DNA of 64,000 bases from Macrobrachium rosenbergii (GCF_040412425.1 NC_089784.1:38625570-38689569), one strand, 5' to 3'. Shown: positions 27,328-39,440, numbered from the stretch's first letter. Notes: generated by a model not told the origin, from the letters alone. Program-made: numbers and translations.

Positions 27328-28487
27328 GTCGAGGACACCTCATCTCTGGGGTCCTACAATCGACTGTTTGTAGTCCCCAAAGCATCGGGGGGCTGGAGGC
27401 CAGTCCTGGATGTAAGTGCCCTGAACTTTTGCGTACAGAAAACAAAATTCAAGATGGAGATGTCTCAGTCCGTCCTTGCATCCATTCGTCTGGTAGATTG
27501 GATGGTCTCAATAGACACGAAAGATGCCTACTTCCATGTCCCAATTCATCAGGATTCGAGGAAGATTTAAGGTTTGTGTTTCAGTGCAAAGTGTACCAGT
27601 TCAGAGTCCTTTGCTTCGGTTTATCGACAGCCCCACAGGTATTCACGCGTGTTCTTGCCCCAGTGGCAAAATGGTTACATCTGATGGGAGTCAACGTTTC
27701 GTTGTATCTCGACGATTGGCTTATTCACTCCCAGCCGAAGGAAAAATGTGCGGAGGACCTTCACAAGACCCTTCTTCTCACCCAGGGTTTGGACCTCTTG
27801 TTGAATTTCCAAAAATCTCAACTGAATCCTTCTCAGGAGATAGCTTATTTGGGGATGAGGATAAACTCTCGGAGTTTTCAGTTTTTTCTCTCCCCCCAAA
27901 GGATAAATGCCTGCCTTCAGAAGATGAACAAATTTCCCACCCTTCAGTCCTGTTCTGCAAACAGTTGGATGAGCCTGTTGGGGACTCTCTCATCCATGGA
28001 GCAGTTCATGTCCCTAGGAAGGCTTCATACGAGAAACTTAAAGTTCTCTCTGAAAGTCAGCTGGAACAGGAAAAAGCATCCGGATTCTTTCGTTTTTCCA
28101 ATAACGAAGAAAATAAAAGATCTTGCTTGGTGGAATTCAAGAGACAAGCCCCCTCAAGAAGTCACTTCTCCATCCCTGAACCCGACCCTGGTGTTTCATT
28201 CAAGGCCGCGTCAGCACTGGGCTGGGAGCCCTCCAAAGGGGAGACAAAAGTTTCAGGCCTGTGGACTTGGAACAGATAAGGTAGCACATCAACATGAAGG
28301 AATTGATGGCTGTTCACTGGGGATTGCAAGTGTTTGCATCGGAGGTGTCCGGGAAGACAGTGTCCGTCTATTTGGACAACACCACGGCTCTATCTTATAT
28401 AAGAAAGTAAGGGGAAACTCATTCTTTCTCCCTTTGCCAAGCAGCAAGACCTCATTTGGGCGGATCAGAGTCGAACCCAGATCTTAA
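27328..28487 (+). pseudogene. DIRS-2 reverse transcriptase and connection domain
   Basis: The domain entry reads YNRLFVVPKASGGWRPVLD, followed after frame changes by SIDTKDAYFHVPIH (catalytic block) and FRVLCFGLSTAPQVFTR. YLDDWLIHS has its YLDD box at 27705-27716. The frame from 27429 stays open through YLGMRINS and the connection region to 28487, although RNase H pieces from about 28190 on lie in other frames. Confidence 0.85.
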
Positions 28488-28700
28488 CCAGGTTCATTCA
28501 AGGGAAATGCAATGTTTTAGCAGACGAACTCAGCCGTCGAAGACAAGTTCTCCCCACGGAGTGGACTCTAGACCCTCTAGTTTGCATAGAGTTGTGGAAG
28601 CTGTGGGGAAGACCGATTCTAGATCTGTTTGCGACCACAAAAAATCATGGTCTCCCACTGCATTGTTTGCCAGCGCCAGATCCACAAGCTTGAGCGACGG
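28170..28700 (+). pseudogene. DIRS-2 RNase H region
   Basis: Pieces in changing frames: MKELMAVHWGLQVFASE and VSVYLDNTTALSYIRK (about 28290-28410), then GKCNVLADELSRRRQVLP (about 28505-28555) and LDLFATTKN (about 28618-28650). The expected acidic residues in the E-L and D-N-T blocks are present, but stops and frameshifts prevent a continuous product. Confidence 0.75.
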
Positions 28701-28838
28701 ACGCGATACTTCTGGATTGGTCGAATATGGATCTTTACGCCTTTCCCCCATTCAAGATGGTGAGAGAAGTGTTAAACAAGTTCCGAAATCATCGGAATGT
28801 AATGATGACATTAGTAGCCCCATTCTGGCCAGCCGAGA

Positions 28839-29960
28839 ATGGTTCCCAGATTTGCTGGAGCTTCTTGTAGATTTTCCAAGACTATTACCTCAAAAACCCA
28901 GTCTACTCAGACAACCACATTTCAGAAGGTTCCATCAAGGACTCTCCACTCTGGCTCTGACCGCATTCAGACTGTCTTCAGATTGGTGCGAGCGAAAGGA
29001 TTTTCAAATGCAGTTACAGACGCTCTTGCTCATTGTAAACGACTTTCCTCGAGCAAAGTTTACCAAGCCAAGTGGACAGTCTTCCGTGACTGGTGCAGGA
29101 GAAACAACATCTCGTCTTCTAAGACGTCTATAGCGGAAATCGGTGATTTCCTTCTATATTTGAAGTCTACCAGGAACCTTTCCACCTCAGCCATTAAAGG
29201 ATACAAAGCAATGTTGAGCTCTGTTTTTAGACATAGAGGTTTAGATCTCTCATCTAATAAGGACAACTCTGAGTCTTATCAAGTCGTTTGATCGGTAAGC
29301 AAAAGAAGATAGGCAGTAGCCTGGAATTTAGACATGGTACTGAAGTGGCTGTTGCAACCACGCTTTGAACCTTGCAATCTCTCTCCTTAAGGGACCTTAC
29401 TAGGAAAACTCTGTTCCTAGTAGCATTAGCGACTGCCAAGAGAGTCAGTGAGCTTCACTTTGGATAAAGTTGGTCTCTTTCAAAGGTAATGCAATCTGCT
29501 CATTTACCATAGGATTCTTAGCAAGTCCCTGCCAACCTGGCCTCCTTCATTCGTTATTAAAGGAAGAAGTTTAATAGATATCCCTGGAGTCCGGACGAGC
29601 GAAAGAACCGTTGCCCTGTAAAGACTTGGTAAAGATACTATTTACTGAGAACAGAAAGATCAGTGGGCCATCGAGCAACACGGTGCTCAATTAAGGATCC
29701 TTCGTAACTGAAAAATGCCTTGGCATTTTCATTAGAACTAATTCTAGAAGCACACTCACAAATTGACGAAGATATGTTGCCCATAGTGAAAGTCAAAGTG
29801 CATGAAGTAAGGGCAGTTGCCACGTCCCTGGCTTTTAGGCATAATTTGTCTATTGCCTCTATCATTCAAACAACGTTTTGGAAATGCAAATCGGTTTTGC
29901 AACTCATTATTTGTGTGACATTGAGACTGTCTATGAAAATTGCTGTACCTTGGGTCCTAC
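28839..29960 (+). pseudogene. DIRS-2 tyrosine recombinase
   Basis: The amino-terminal core-binding part is open to 29291 (KVYQAKWTVFRDWCRRNN, then GDFLLYLKSTRNLSTSAIK). The first catalytic arginine is kept in LATAKRVSELH (about 29420-29460). The H-x-x-R box is kept as VHEVRAVATSLAF (about 29800-29835), followed by FWKCKSV. Just before the nucleophile tyrosine one T of a homopolymer appears to be missing, which shifts the frame so that the HYL tripeptide is lost. The 3' end is cut by the MITE at 29960, after which the conserved tail resumes. Confidence 0.78.
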
Positions 29961-30318
29961 AGGTAGTCCCTGGTTTACGACGGGGGTTCCGTTTTTACGC
30001 CGCGTTGTAAACCGAAAATCGTCGTAAACCGAAAAATCGTTGAAAATCGTCAAAAATCATAAGAAAACCTTACTTTTAATGCTTTGGGTGCATTGAAAAC
30101 GATGTAAACTGCATTTTTATTGAGTTTTTCTTAAAAAAAAACTCCAAATTATGATTATTCTGCCATTTTGGAGCCATATTTCTTCCGTCGGATCGGCGTA
30201 TGACCAGCGTTGTAACCCCGGAACATGCATTAATAAACCGAAATATTCTGATGAATATATTTGAAATCGTGTGCTGGTTTCTCCGTAAGCCGGACCACGC
30301 CGTAAACGGGGACACCTG
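29960..30318. mobile_element. pogo/Tigger-type MITE inserted in DIRS-2
   Basis: Inverted relative to the copies at 17031 and 23535. Left end CAGGTAGTCCCTGG and right end GGGGACACCTG, flanked by TA at 29958-29959 and 30319-30320. Removing it rejoins the DIRS-2 recombinase tail, so the insertion is younger than DIRS-2. Confidence 0.8.
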
Positions 30319-31155
30319 TATTTCGATTGCACTGGTATGGTGTTGGGAGAAGGAGTGTAGGAAGGCTTCCTTCATCCTCCCTATTTTTTGGCCTTGATTC
30401 ATGGTATCGAGTCGTAGGGGAGCATGGGGCTACTTGGTATTTGGAGTGCTCACCAGTTTTTATCCACAGTGGTTGAATAATGGTATGCTGTAATGTTTGG
30501 CTATAGGCAATTGTGTTTTGTTTTATTTATTCTCTGGTTGTGTTTTTCTGGTACGGTGCCCAGGGCAGGGAAGAACTGATAATTCTTTGTATGCAATCGG
30601 ACACTCCTTTTCAACAAAGGAATCCCCCTGTGTAGCAGGCGACTCCTGGCTGCACCGCCATGCCGCTATATTTTGAGGTGAGCGCCATCCAGAGGTAGTA
30701 CTTTCCTGTAGCAGCTCTCTCAACAGGGAAGGGACCAGCAAGCATTTTGGCTAATGCTAGCAATAATTCTATTTCTTCACATTACTAATTTTAATGTATT
30801 AGGATAGATAACCCATGCATCCCACCTCCTATAATGTGGGATTCAGCTATGTAATTACTTGGTAAGTAGCTTATATAATAATGACATTTTTATAATAAAA
30901 TAAAGTTTTATTTATACTTACCAAGTAATTACATGATAAAAGCCCTCCCTCCCTCCCCTCGCATGGTTGGAAGGCATTAACGTATTGAGCTCGTTTGCTA
31001 AGCTGGTTCCTCTCTTACCCCGAAAGTGGTCAGGGTCACTCGCCTAGCCAAAACAAAGTAGCGCTACTGCGAATTTCAAAATTCTAGCTGCTGGTTAATA
31101 GAAACTAATAGCTATGTAATTACTTGGTAAGTATATAAAACTTTATTTTATTATA
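30319..31155 (+). repeat. DIRS-2 3' region with terminal inverted repeats
   Basis: A non-coding tail ends in a CCCACCTCC/ATGTGGG block (about 30819-30842). The motif GCTATGTAATTACTTGG occurs in plus orientation at 30846 and 31110 and in reverse complement within 30889-30936. The last two arms are near-perfect inverted repeats of nearly 50 bases. The order is consistent with an internal complementary region followed by the right terminal repeat. Confidence 0.65.
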
Positions 31156-31415
31156 AATATGTCATTTTTAATCCTTTGGGTGTCTTGAAACAATGTATCC
31201 TGCATTTTTATTGAGTTTTTCAACAAAAAAACCTCCAAATTTTTACTATTCTGCCATTTTGGAGTCATATTTCTTCTGTCAGTTGGTACTTTTAATGATT
31301 GTAGTAAACTGGAACCTTTTTGTAACCCATGAAATAATTTTGATGAATATATTTGAAGAGTGCCGTAAACTCAGAACTTTGTAAGCTGAGCCCGTCGTAA
31401 CCCGGAGACTGCCTG
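31156..31415. mobile_element. pogo/Tigger-type MITE, truncated copy
   Basis: Same orientation as 29960-30318. It carries the shared internal blocks (TGCATTTTTATTGAGTTTTT, TTCTGCCATTTTGGAG) and the right end GACTGCCTG, but lacks the left terminus where it abuts the DIRS-2 end. Confidence 0.7.
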
Positions 31416-33390
31416 CATATTGGGAACTACAGAAGTGTCCCCCATTAAAAACAGTTAATACTAACTAGCGTCTATGCTGTAACATTTTATATCACTACAG
31501 GGCTGCCATTATGCAAGACCCTCAGCTGAAATGTTCATAGCAAATTACTCAGTTTGCTTTTTGCCAATTAGTACCGCCCATACCCTGCCATGAGCATAGT
31601 CCTTGTGATGATGAAACAGCTCGTTTTAAGTTGTCTCAATGGGTCCTAAGGTTCAGTAGGGGTGAGGAAGGGAGATTATATCTTTCTGGCAGAACTCGGC
31701 GCAGATGTTATTGCTCTGGAAAGAACATGATCTATGTTGGAAGCCAAAACACGAACATCAGTCCCAAGTACTCCCAGGTTAACCCATGGAGGAAGTGAGG
31801 ATCTTTACATGGAATTTGACATTCTTACTAAGAAATATGAGTGGACATTGCCACTGAAATGGCCCCTGCTGAACCCAGAAGGATCAGGGACACAAATTTT
31901 AGCTAGCCATAGGAGAAACCTTCCAGAAGGAATTCCATTTCCCCATGCGGCTATCAATGCAGAAGAGGATCTTCCCCCCAAAAGGGGCATTAGGATCCAC
32001 CTAACTCTGACTGAAATAACTACATTTTTGGAGGGGTATAGTAACTTACCCAAGACTTCTGCCCCTTGGTCAACAGGCAGTTACAGTTCAGGTGTTGAAG
32101 CTCAGATTGCGCAAGCTCCCCCAAAAGGGATACATAGTTTGCGGCATTTGATCAACTCCATAAGGAAATTATGAGTAACATCAAAGATATCCTTGCCACA
32201 GAATGGCAGTCTGCGAGGACATTAGCATGATTCCGAAAAAGGAAATTAAGTTAGTCATGCGTCCCAAAATTAACAAAACTACCATCCAATAACCGAAAAG
32301 TGAGTGAATACCAATGTTGCCCAAACAGGTCTAATATTAGAGTTCCAACTGAAAACAACAGAATGGTCAGTTCGGAATGCAAAACTTCAGATCAAAGAAA
32401 CGCAACAGGGGCTCAATATCACCCCTGATGATACTGATAATCCTTGGCGAGATGCCTCAGTGGCCGTTTTCTCTCCTATGGTAGGTATCAGTGTGAGAAA
32501 ACTATGATTGAAGTTGTCCATGTAGAATTTAGAGACAGAGGGCAGCATTCCTATTACAGAATGTTTTCATTTACCTTCATCAGACATGGAGCTCCCTTTA
32601 CCAGATCAATGCAAAATGGATCTCTACTTCCATTTTGAATAAGACCCAAGTTGCTCACCAAGTAGCCCCAGCCTTCTGTCCCTTCACTTTCAAAATAATT
32701 ATTAATCATGTGAAGGCAGATTTTCAGAATATTGTAGTGACTAAAAAATGAGAGACAATGGCAGAATTAAAACCATTTGCCATGGTCATGCCAGTTTCAG
32801 GAAATTCAGCCAAGGAATGGGCAGTGCTACAACACCCTTTTGAAAAGGAAAAAGCTCCCTGTAGATATAGCTACACTTGCGGTTTGAGACCCTATGAAGA
32901 ATCTCAAGGGGACAGTCGACATAATTTCATACCAGGATCCCTCCTTATAGTCCATGAGCCAGACCCTTAGATTTTGAAAATCAAATTAGGGGAGTTTCGC
33001 TGTGATTTTCAGATAGCTACAAGTACTTAGGATTGGAAAATATATGATAGCCCTGAATATATACTGGCTAAATCATATCACATGAGCATTTGCTGTACTA
33101 AAATAATTGCAAGACAATCAAAGGATGGAAAAGAAATTCTTCTGCATTTAAATGTTTGTCTGTCATTGATAAATGGCCAAAACTGACCAATAATAATAAA
33201 AGCTGTATTGTCTTTTAAGAATCATTATTCCAAATCATTATTCCAAGTGATGGTATAATGACTTCAGTTGATTAAAAATTAATTTAATTTAAATATTTTA
33301 ATCAAAAACTCATTTTATTTGAATTTAGTTTCTCATTTTCTTTCTGTTTTTACTATTTCTCGTTTCTTTCTTCCACAGGTGAAAACTAGG
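31416..33390 (+). other. Unidentified coding-like relic
   Basis: Several moderately long plus-strand open frames have biased, protein-like composition: 31734-32174 (146 codons), 32304-32507, 32444-32638 and 32758-32970. They lie in successive frames, as if from one broken ORF of about 1.2 kb. Short readable stretches include LPEGIPFPHAAINAEEDLP and EFRDRGQHSYYRM. I cannot assign a family. A retroelement ORF, an old integrated virus sequence or a decayed host gene are all possible. 33000-33390 shows nothing but ends in a pyrimidine tract and CAG resembling a splice acceptor. Confidence 0.3.
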
Positions 33391-33412
33391 TGTTGTTCAA
33401 TATATATTAATC

Positions 33413-35820
33413 ATGACGGGTATAAATATTGTGGTTACTGAAGAAGAAAAGTGTATTTTACACAGATGTTCAAATAAAGTTGATAAGAATGAAAAACTAG
33501 CTGAACTTTTAAGTGCTGAGTCTTGGCAAACTTTACTAAAAGCTGCCACCTTAGGAAACTATGAACCTGTCTTAGCCCTATCTACAGGCTTAAATGATAA
33601 TGAATTTCCTTATTAAACGACCAAGGAGTGTAAAAACACCCTGGACCATTACTTCAGGCAGTCTGCATAGTCTGTTAAAAAGACAAAATGGTGGAAGGGA
33701 TCATATCACGAGAGAAATTAGTAAAGGCTGCACAATTGCAATGGATGATACTCTTCGAAAATATACTATCAATCGTGGGTGTGCAAGATTATGGCACTGA
33801 CCTGTAGACATGGTAGCTGTAAGCTCACCATCACAGATCTGGTTACAGAAATTATACCAGATCTACCAGTAAAAATAAAGAACTAGAAGCTTCCAAAGAA
33901 AACCATAAGCTTTATAGTGAAGTAGAACATGATTTGTATGATGATTTAATTAAATGTATAAAAACATCCGTCATCCCAAAGCAACAAATTGTTCCCCCTC
34001 TCATCCTTGACAGATAATCTTCAGTTATCTGTCCAGATGTCAGAAACAAATACCTTTGGATGCATACCAATAGATCAAGCCATAGAAGAAACAATAAATA
34101 AAGATAACAAACAATGGGAGGTACCTTTATTACGATGCTGGTAGTTCAAGTTCTCTTCACTGACCTGCTTACAACAAGAACGGAATATGATGAACCTGCA
34201 GTATCGTTAAAAACTGGATCGATCCTTTTGGAGAAGAAAATGAATTATTAATCATCTGTACAGGAAAAATAGTAACTGCTGAAGTTGAGACAGACTTAAT
34301 GAATGTACTTAAAATTGGGGAAAATCAACATGAAATCTTTAGGAAGGAGAGACTAGAAAGCATCCCTCCTACAAAGAAATTTAATGACTGTGTGACGCAG
34401 TGTAAACTTAAAACATTCACTTTAGTGTGCATGAAACAAGTGGTAAAATATAAAGATAAAGCCGTCATTTTGAATGGCAAAATTGTCATAACATCACAAG
34501 CTTGGAATCTCAAAATGAAAGCGGTTTTATTTCATTCCTTAGGACCTCTTTCATGGCCTCTTAGCAGCGCCTGAGGGACTACTTCGTAAAACTAACAAAG
34601 CTTCCCTCGAAAACTTTTTGCAGTAGGATGTGCCCACATCTGAATCTGTTCACCAGCATTCTGTAATTGAAGGTAGTGGTATGTATCTTGTTCAAAAGAT
34701 AAAAGGTAATGAAGCAATATTTAGGGAAATTGCCAAGGATTTGTTTCCCATGATTTTAAATGAAGGTGAAGGAAGTCAAAGAAATGATGTTGTATTTTAT
34801 AGATATCAAGAACTATCAATCAAGAATAGTGAGCGACAAATGAGAGGGTCAGATTCTGGAATGAAGGTCACACAAATTACTGAAAAACAAATAATTAGAC
34901 AATGAATAAAGTTCTTGTGGCAAACAATTAACAAAACAAGGCTCATTTCATTCTTGGTGGAAAAATGGAAAACAGCAATGTAGTACAGTATAAAGAAAAA
35001 TTAAAAGATAAGTCATTGTTTTTAACCTGTGGAAGCAGATGGTCGCTTACTATTATGTGCTGACCAAGCTTCAAAGGAAGGATATCAGGCAGTATTGATA
35101 AGTTCAGTAGGTTCTATGTGTTCATTTTATACCTAGCATTTCAAAAACATATCAAAGTGCCATTGTATCAGAAATGTGGATCTAAAAGTAGAATAAAACT
35201 TGTTGATATTGAACAAGTAGTAGCAATCTTGGGGAAGGTGTTCTTGATGCTCTTATTGGACTACATTCTTTCTGGTGCGACGGTCAGAACATTGGCGGTA
35301 GGAGGAAAAGTTATGGCACTGAAGATGATTAGTGAAAGAGCATATAACACATTTTCCAAGTTGTGATCAGAGTGGGACTTACCAGAATCATTAATGGCAG
35401 ACTTGGAAAGGTTCACTTGCTACTTTTACTCTAGGAAAATAGCATCAGTTAACATCAGTGAGCTAAGGTACCATGTGTTTTGTGCCAAAAAGGGAGAAAT
35501 AGAGACATTTGTTGCCACTATGTTTAGACTGCTTGAAAAAACATTCAGAGAGGGCAAATTATCAAGCTGCAATATGGAAAAGAAGCTTACAACCAGATCA
35601 AGGTACACAAACTCCCACTGGAAGAGGTTGGAAATTGATTAAAACTGATGAAAAAGAGAAACTTCCTACAGGCTAGATGGATGGCTTGCCAGCCCCTGAA
35701 GCCGTCCTTTGTTTGCTTGCGTGCACTTGCTCCAAAAGTTGTAAGTTACCCAAGTGCATTTGCTTATTAAATAGAATGAAATGCACAAACATGTGTAGTC
35801 TTACAGATTGCAGTAGCCAG
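33413..35820 (+). pseudogene. Decayed copy of a large uncharacterised multicopy gene family
   Basis: Pieces in several frames form a consistent order. KCILHRCSNKVDKNEKLAE and SWQTLLKAATL lie at 33449-33560. HDLYDDLIKCIKTSVIPKQQ follows at about 33928-33990, then ENQHEIFRKERLE and PPTKKFNDC at 34318-34400, and KAVLFHSLGPLSWPL at 34518-34563. A middle block lies at 34680-34905. A block LYLAFQKHIKVPLYQKCGSK follows a decayed LISS motif at 35090-35180, then RYHVFCAKKGEIE. A cysteine-rich tail (C-x-C-x3-C-x4-C-x-C spacing) lies at 35707-35815. I recognise this layout from unannotated proteins repeated in fish and marine invertebrate genomes. The LISS and G-C-D-like blocks suggest a PIN/FEN-like nuclease fold, an inference. 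Stops and frameshifts make it non-functional. Confidence 0.55.
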
Positions 35821-36540
35821 ATTCTGAGCAAATGAATTACCAGCAAGATATGAATGACAGTGCTGATTTATGTAGCTGTGATTGTTAGAAAGTTGATTAA
35901 AAAATACACGAAGAAAATCTGCATAGTTTTAAAAATGTCAAATAATTAAGAAATCTAGCTAATGTGAGCAATATGAGTAAAATTACTCAATGATAATTTT
36001 TAGTGTAGAGACTGTAAAGACTAGGAATGCTGTGAAAATAGATGTAGTGCTACAAGTCACTACGATGCTCTTACATTCAGAACTAATGGTCCTAACTTTT
36101 AAACAAAGTATCTTACAGAAATTTTATAAAGATAAAAAAAGCTTTACAATTGTATTTTGATAGTAAAACAATTAATACACTGGTTTGATTATCAGTTGTT
36201 ATGATTTTATTATATTGCCAATTTTCATGAAAAAATTGAGTTATGTATATAAAATAGGGCATTAACAGGTTGTAAGGTACATGTTATAAGCTCATAGCTT
36301 TGCAAACTTGATGGTCGTAGGCCAAAAACAGAGCATTCTACAAAGGTTTTTGTAAACTGCCTCATCTTCATTTGCAGAAAAATGTGCTACAATACTGTAT
36401 ATGCAAACTACACAAAAACAGCATTAAAATAGGTTTGGCCAGTTCTTTTTCAAGGCTATCATACATTTTCTATATCTAGGGTGCCTATTCATCCCAAAAA
36501 TAATAGTAATCCTTTGCCCCCTAATTTGATACTGAAAAAT
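35821..36540. other. Spacer, no gene seen
   Basis: AT-rich DNA with no recognisable feature between the decayed family copy and DIRS-3. Confidence 0.4.
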
Positions 36541-38775
36541 TGGCTGGCTCATGAACCATTATTATTATAACCTCTACCACCTTGTTGGAAGTTGCCACCA
36601 AAAGGCTTCCAGAAGATTTGAACAATTTTGCTGTTGTGGTCAAAGTTTCTGAGAACCCTATGACTTTCAAGAATGAAGCGCATAAAGTGCAAATGGAAAC
36701 ATTGGAGGCTCTAGGGCCACTTCCAATGTAATTTCATTACATTCTAACCCCTTCTGTAAAGACCTGTTTGAGGAGTCCGTTGTGGTTAAGCAGGCAAGCC
36801 CGCCAACAATTGTTCAGTGTATGCTCTTGTGAGACAGAGATTCACTAAAGAAAAACCTGAAACTTTCCTTTACACAACCCAAAAGGCTAGCTGCTGATCA
36901 GAAATCCTGTAGGCCTTTGATGCGAAAACAGTTTTCCTCAAAGACAGTTAGGTGGCCAGAGGGCAACTCCTGCAAAGGAATAACAACAACAGCACCAAAC
37001 TCCCTTTTCTATAGGAGTCCTAGGACCCTCTTATGGGAAAGGAAAAGCAACACCTGGGATGTGTACATGTATCAAGGGCAAGGCATAGGAAGAGGCGGAT
37101 GCTAATAGAATTGCATGGTCTGGGAGTCGGCTTCAGCGACACCACACGGGCATTGGGCATCCTTTCTCTTGGGGGCCTTGCATTATTTCAAATGGACACA
37201 GAGTGGAAGCGGTCTCCCTCCCCCTCCTTGTAAGAGGTTCTTCCAAAAACCAGACCCTCCCCCTCTCTGGAAGATTGTGTGCAGAAATGCCCTGTTAATG
37301 AGAGCCATAGAGAAACCTGCATAAATTCGCCACAAAGCATGTCTCTTCAGTGTCCCCAAAAGTTTCTCCAAACAAAACAAGCACATTTTTGCCAAAAGTT
37401 CTAGATAACTACCATTGTCCAAGCACATTCAATCATTCCAAAAGGGACTTGGACAGTTCCTAAAGATCTGAAAGATGCATACTGGCACATCCTTATCGCC
37501 GTTCCCTTCCGCCCCTTCCTAGGTTCTGGATAGGGAAAGATATGTGCAGGTTCAAAGTCATGCCCTTTGTTAATACTCCCCAGAGTTTTTACAAAATTAC
37601 TTAGCGGTAGTTGTTTGAAAGCTCAAACAAGAAGGAAGGCAACTAATAGCCTATCTAGACGACTGGTTGATGTGGGAACCCACAAGAAAAGAGTGCTCGA
37701 GAAAATCTAAGAGCAATGGTCAACAGACTCCAATTAAAAGGTTTTATAATAAATTGGAAAAAATCCACCTCACACCAGCAGACACTTTCAGCAGCTGGGA
37801 TGGTGTTGGGATACTTTTCATGGCTTGTTCTCTCTCCCCGTCATACTTAAAACAGAATAGGGCAAGTCCTCAAAAGGTTCCTTGCATAGCCCAGAGTTTC
37901 CAGGTAGCAGTTAGAACATATGATGGGCTTGCTGCAGTTTGCATCAGTAATAGATCCAATACTCAGATTGCAACTAAAAATGTGAACAAATTCTTGCTAT
38001 CACATGCAAGAAAAAAAATGTGAGACCGACCTCATCAAAAGATTCAAAACGTTCGGGAGATACTTTGACCTTGGACCTAGAAAGAATCTCTGGCGAAACA
38101 TGTCACCCTGAATCCTCCATCTGTATGTGACAATACACACATATGCCTTGTTGACTGGTTGGGAGGACATTGGGAGGGTTATCAGGTGGCGGGGAGGTGG
38201 TTAGCTACTCTGATTGCCATATCGATTTTTAGGGAGCAGTGGCTGCCTTTTTGCCTCTCAAAAAATTCAAACCTCCAGAAAGAGACACATTTGTTGGGTG
38301 TAGACAACATGATTGCAATGTCCTGCGTTAAGAGGTCGGGATCACGTTCACCTCTTCTCAATATGGTAATGCTAGCCACCGTTTGGATGGTGCAAGCAAG
38401 GAAGTGGTACTTGTCTGCAATTCACCTCACAGAGAGTCTCGGCATAATAGCAGACTCTCTACCAAGGAAAACAACAGCCTCAACAGAGTGTATGTTGGAC
38501 AACCACTCTTTTCAAACAATAGCCAACATGCTTCCACAACTGGAAATGGATCTGTTTGCCACAAATGAGAATCAAAAACTCCCATTATATGTGTCTCTGA
38601 ACTTGGACAGTCAGGCAACAGTAAGAGATCCCTTCCTACAAGACTAAAACAAATGGAGGACGACATATCTTTTTCCTCCATTGTCCCAGATTTCGAAGAT
38701 TTTGAGCAAACTTCTAATCTTCAAAGGAACAGCTTACTTAATAGCCCCAAATTGGCCAAACAGGCATTGGTTCCT
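36540..38775 (+). pseudogene. DIRS-type fragment 3 (same family as DIRS-1)
   Basis: The start looks like the end of a DIRS ORF1 (36590-37330), ending in a glycine/arginine-rich GRGG patch near 37090. Reverse transcriptase remnants (DLKDAYWH-like, FKVMPF, about 37440-37570) and a connection piece follow. RNase H is at 38145-38647, including GWVDW-like and GGHWEGYQVAGRW, LGVDNMIAMSCVKRSGSR and IADSLPRKTTAS. The RNase H is close to that of DIRS-1 but with many substitutions. It breaks off at about 38775 inside the block that in DIRS-1 precedes the recombinase. No terminal repeats are visible. Confidence 0.75.
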
Positions 38776-39440
38776 GTTAAGCACTATAATATTGTATAAA
38801 TTATAGAATATCCTTTTCATTTAGTTATGTCTGATTCAAGTGCTTCTAACCTTGCTATTGTAGCAGAGGATGTAATATTAGGCTAACTAAATTTTGTGGT
38901 GCTCATAAAAAATTGGATGCTGACCGTACAAGGCATTTTTCCTTATGATCGGAAGTTAGGCACAACCACATGTCAGAGTTATGATAATACTCTATAGATA
39001 AGGAAATATCAATTGTATATGATTGAATATCCTTTTCATTTAGTTATGTCTGATTCAAGTGCTTCTAGCCTTCACTATTGTAGTGGAGGATGTAATGCTA
39101 GGCTAGCTAAATTTTGCGGTGATGCACATACAAGTGTAGTAATGGTAGAGAACAGGTAATATCTTTTAGGCTATTACTTTGATGAGGATAAGGCCTTAGT
39201 AAACTTGAATGGAATTAGAAGAGAAAAGTGGCTGTTTGGTGTGAGGGAGGCATTCAGTTAACATAGATTCTTCTCCTAGCCTAAGTGAGATCTTAGTCTT
39301 TCTATTCCTTCTACTTCTGGTCACAGTCTTTCTCCTATTCCCTACTGTCTGTCATTCCACATACTTCCATGCTTCTAACCCCAATACCATTGCCAGTCTT
39401 AATTCCAGGTTCCATAACATATTGAACGTTGTAGTGAGTT
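38776..39440. repeat. Spacer with a 219-bp-spaced direct repeat
   Basis: A segment beginning GAATATCCTTTTCATTTAG at 38806 (about 92 bases) is repeated at 39025 with a few substitutions. No coding sequence was seen. The family is unknown. Confidence 0.6.

Larger units (their letters stand above)
27265..31155 (+). mobile_element. DIRS-type retrotransposon 2, 5' truncated
   Basis: Reverse transcriptase, RNase H and tyrosine recombinase follow in DIRS order, then a 3' untranslated part and terminal repeats with hairpin structure at 30846-31155. It is a different family from DIRS-1 (sequences share motifs but align poorly). A pogo-type MITE is inserted at 29960-30318. No left inverted repeat is visible, because the antisense retropepsin fragment lies directly upstream. 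Confidence 0.8.
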
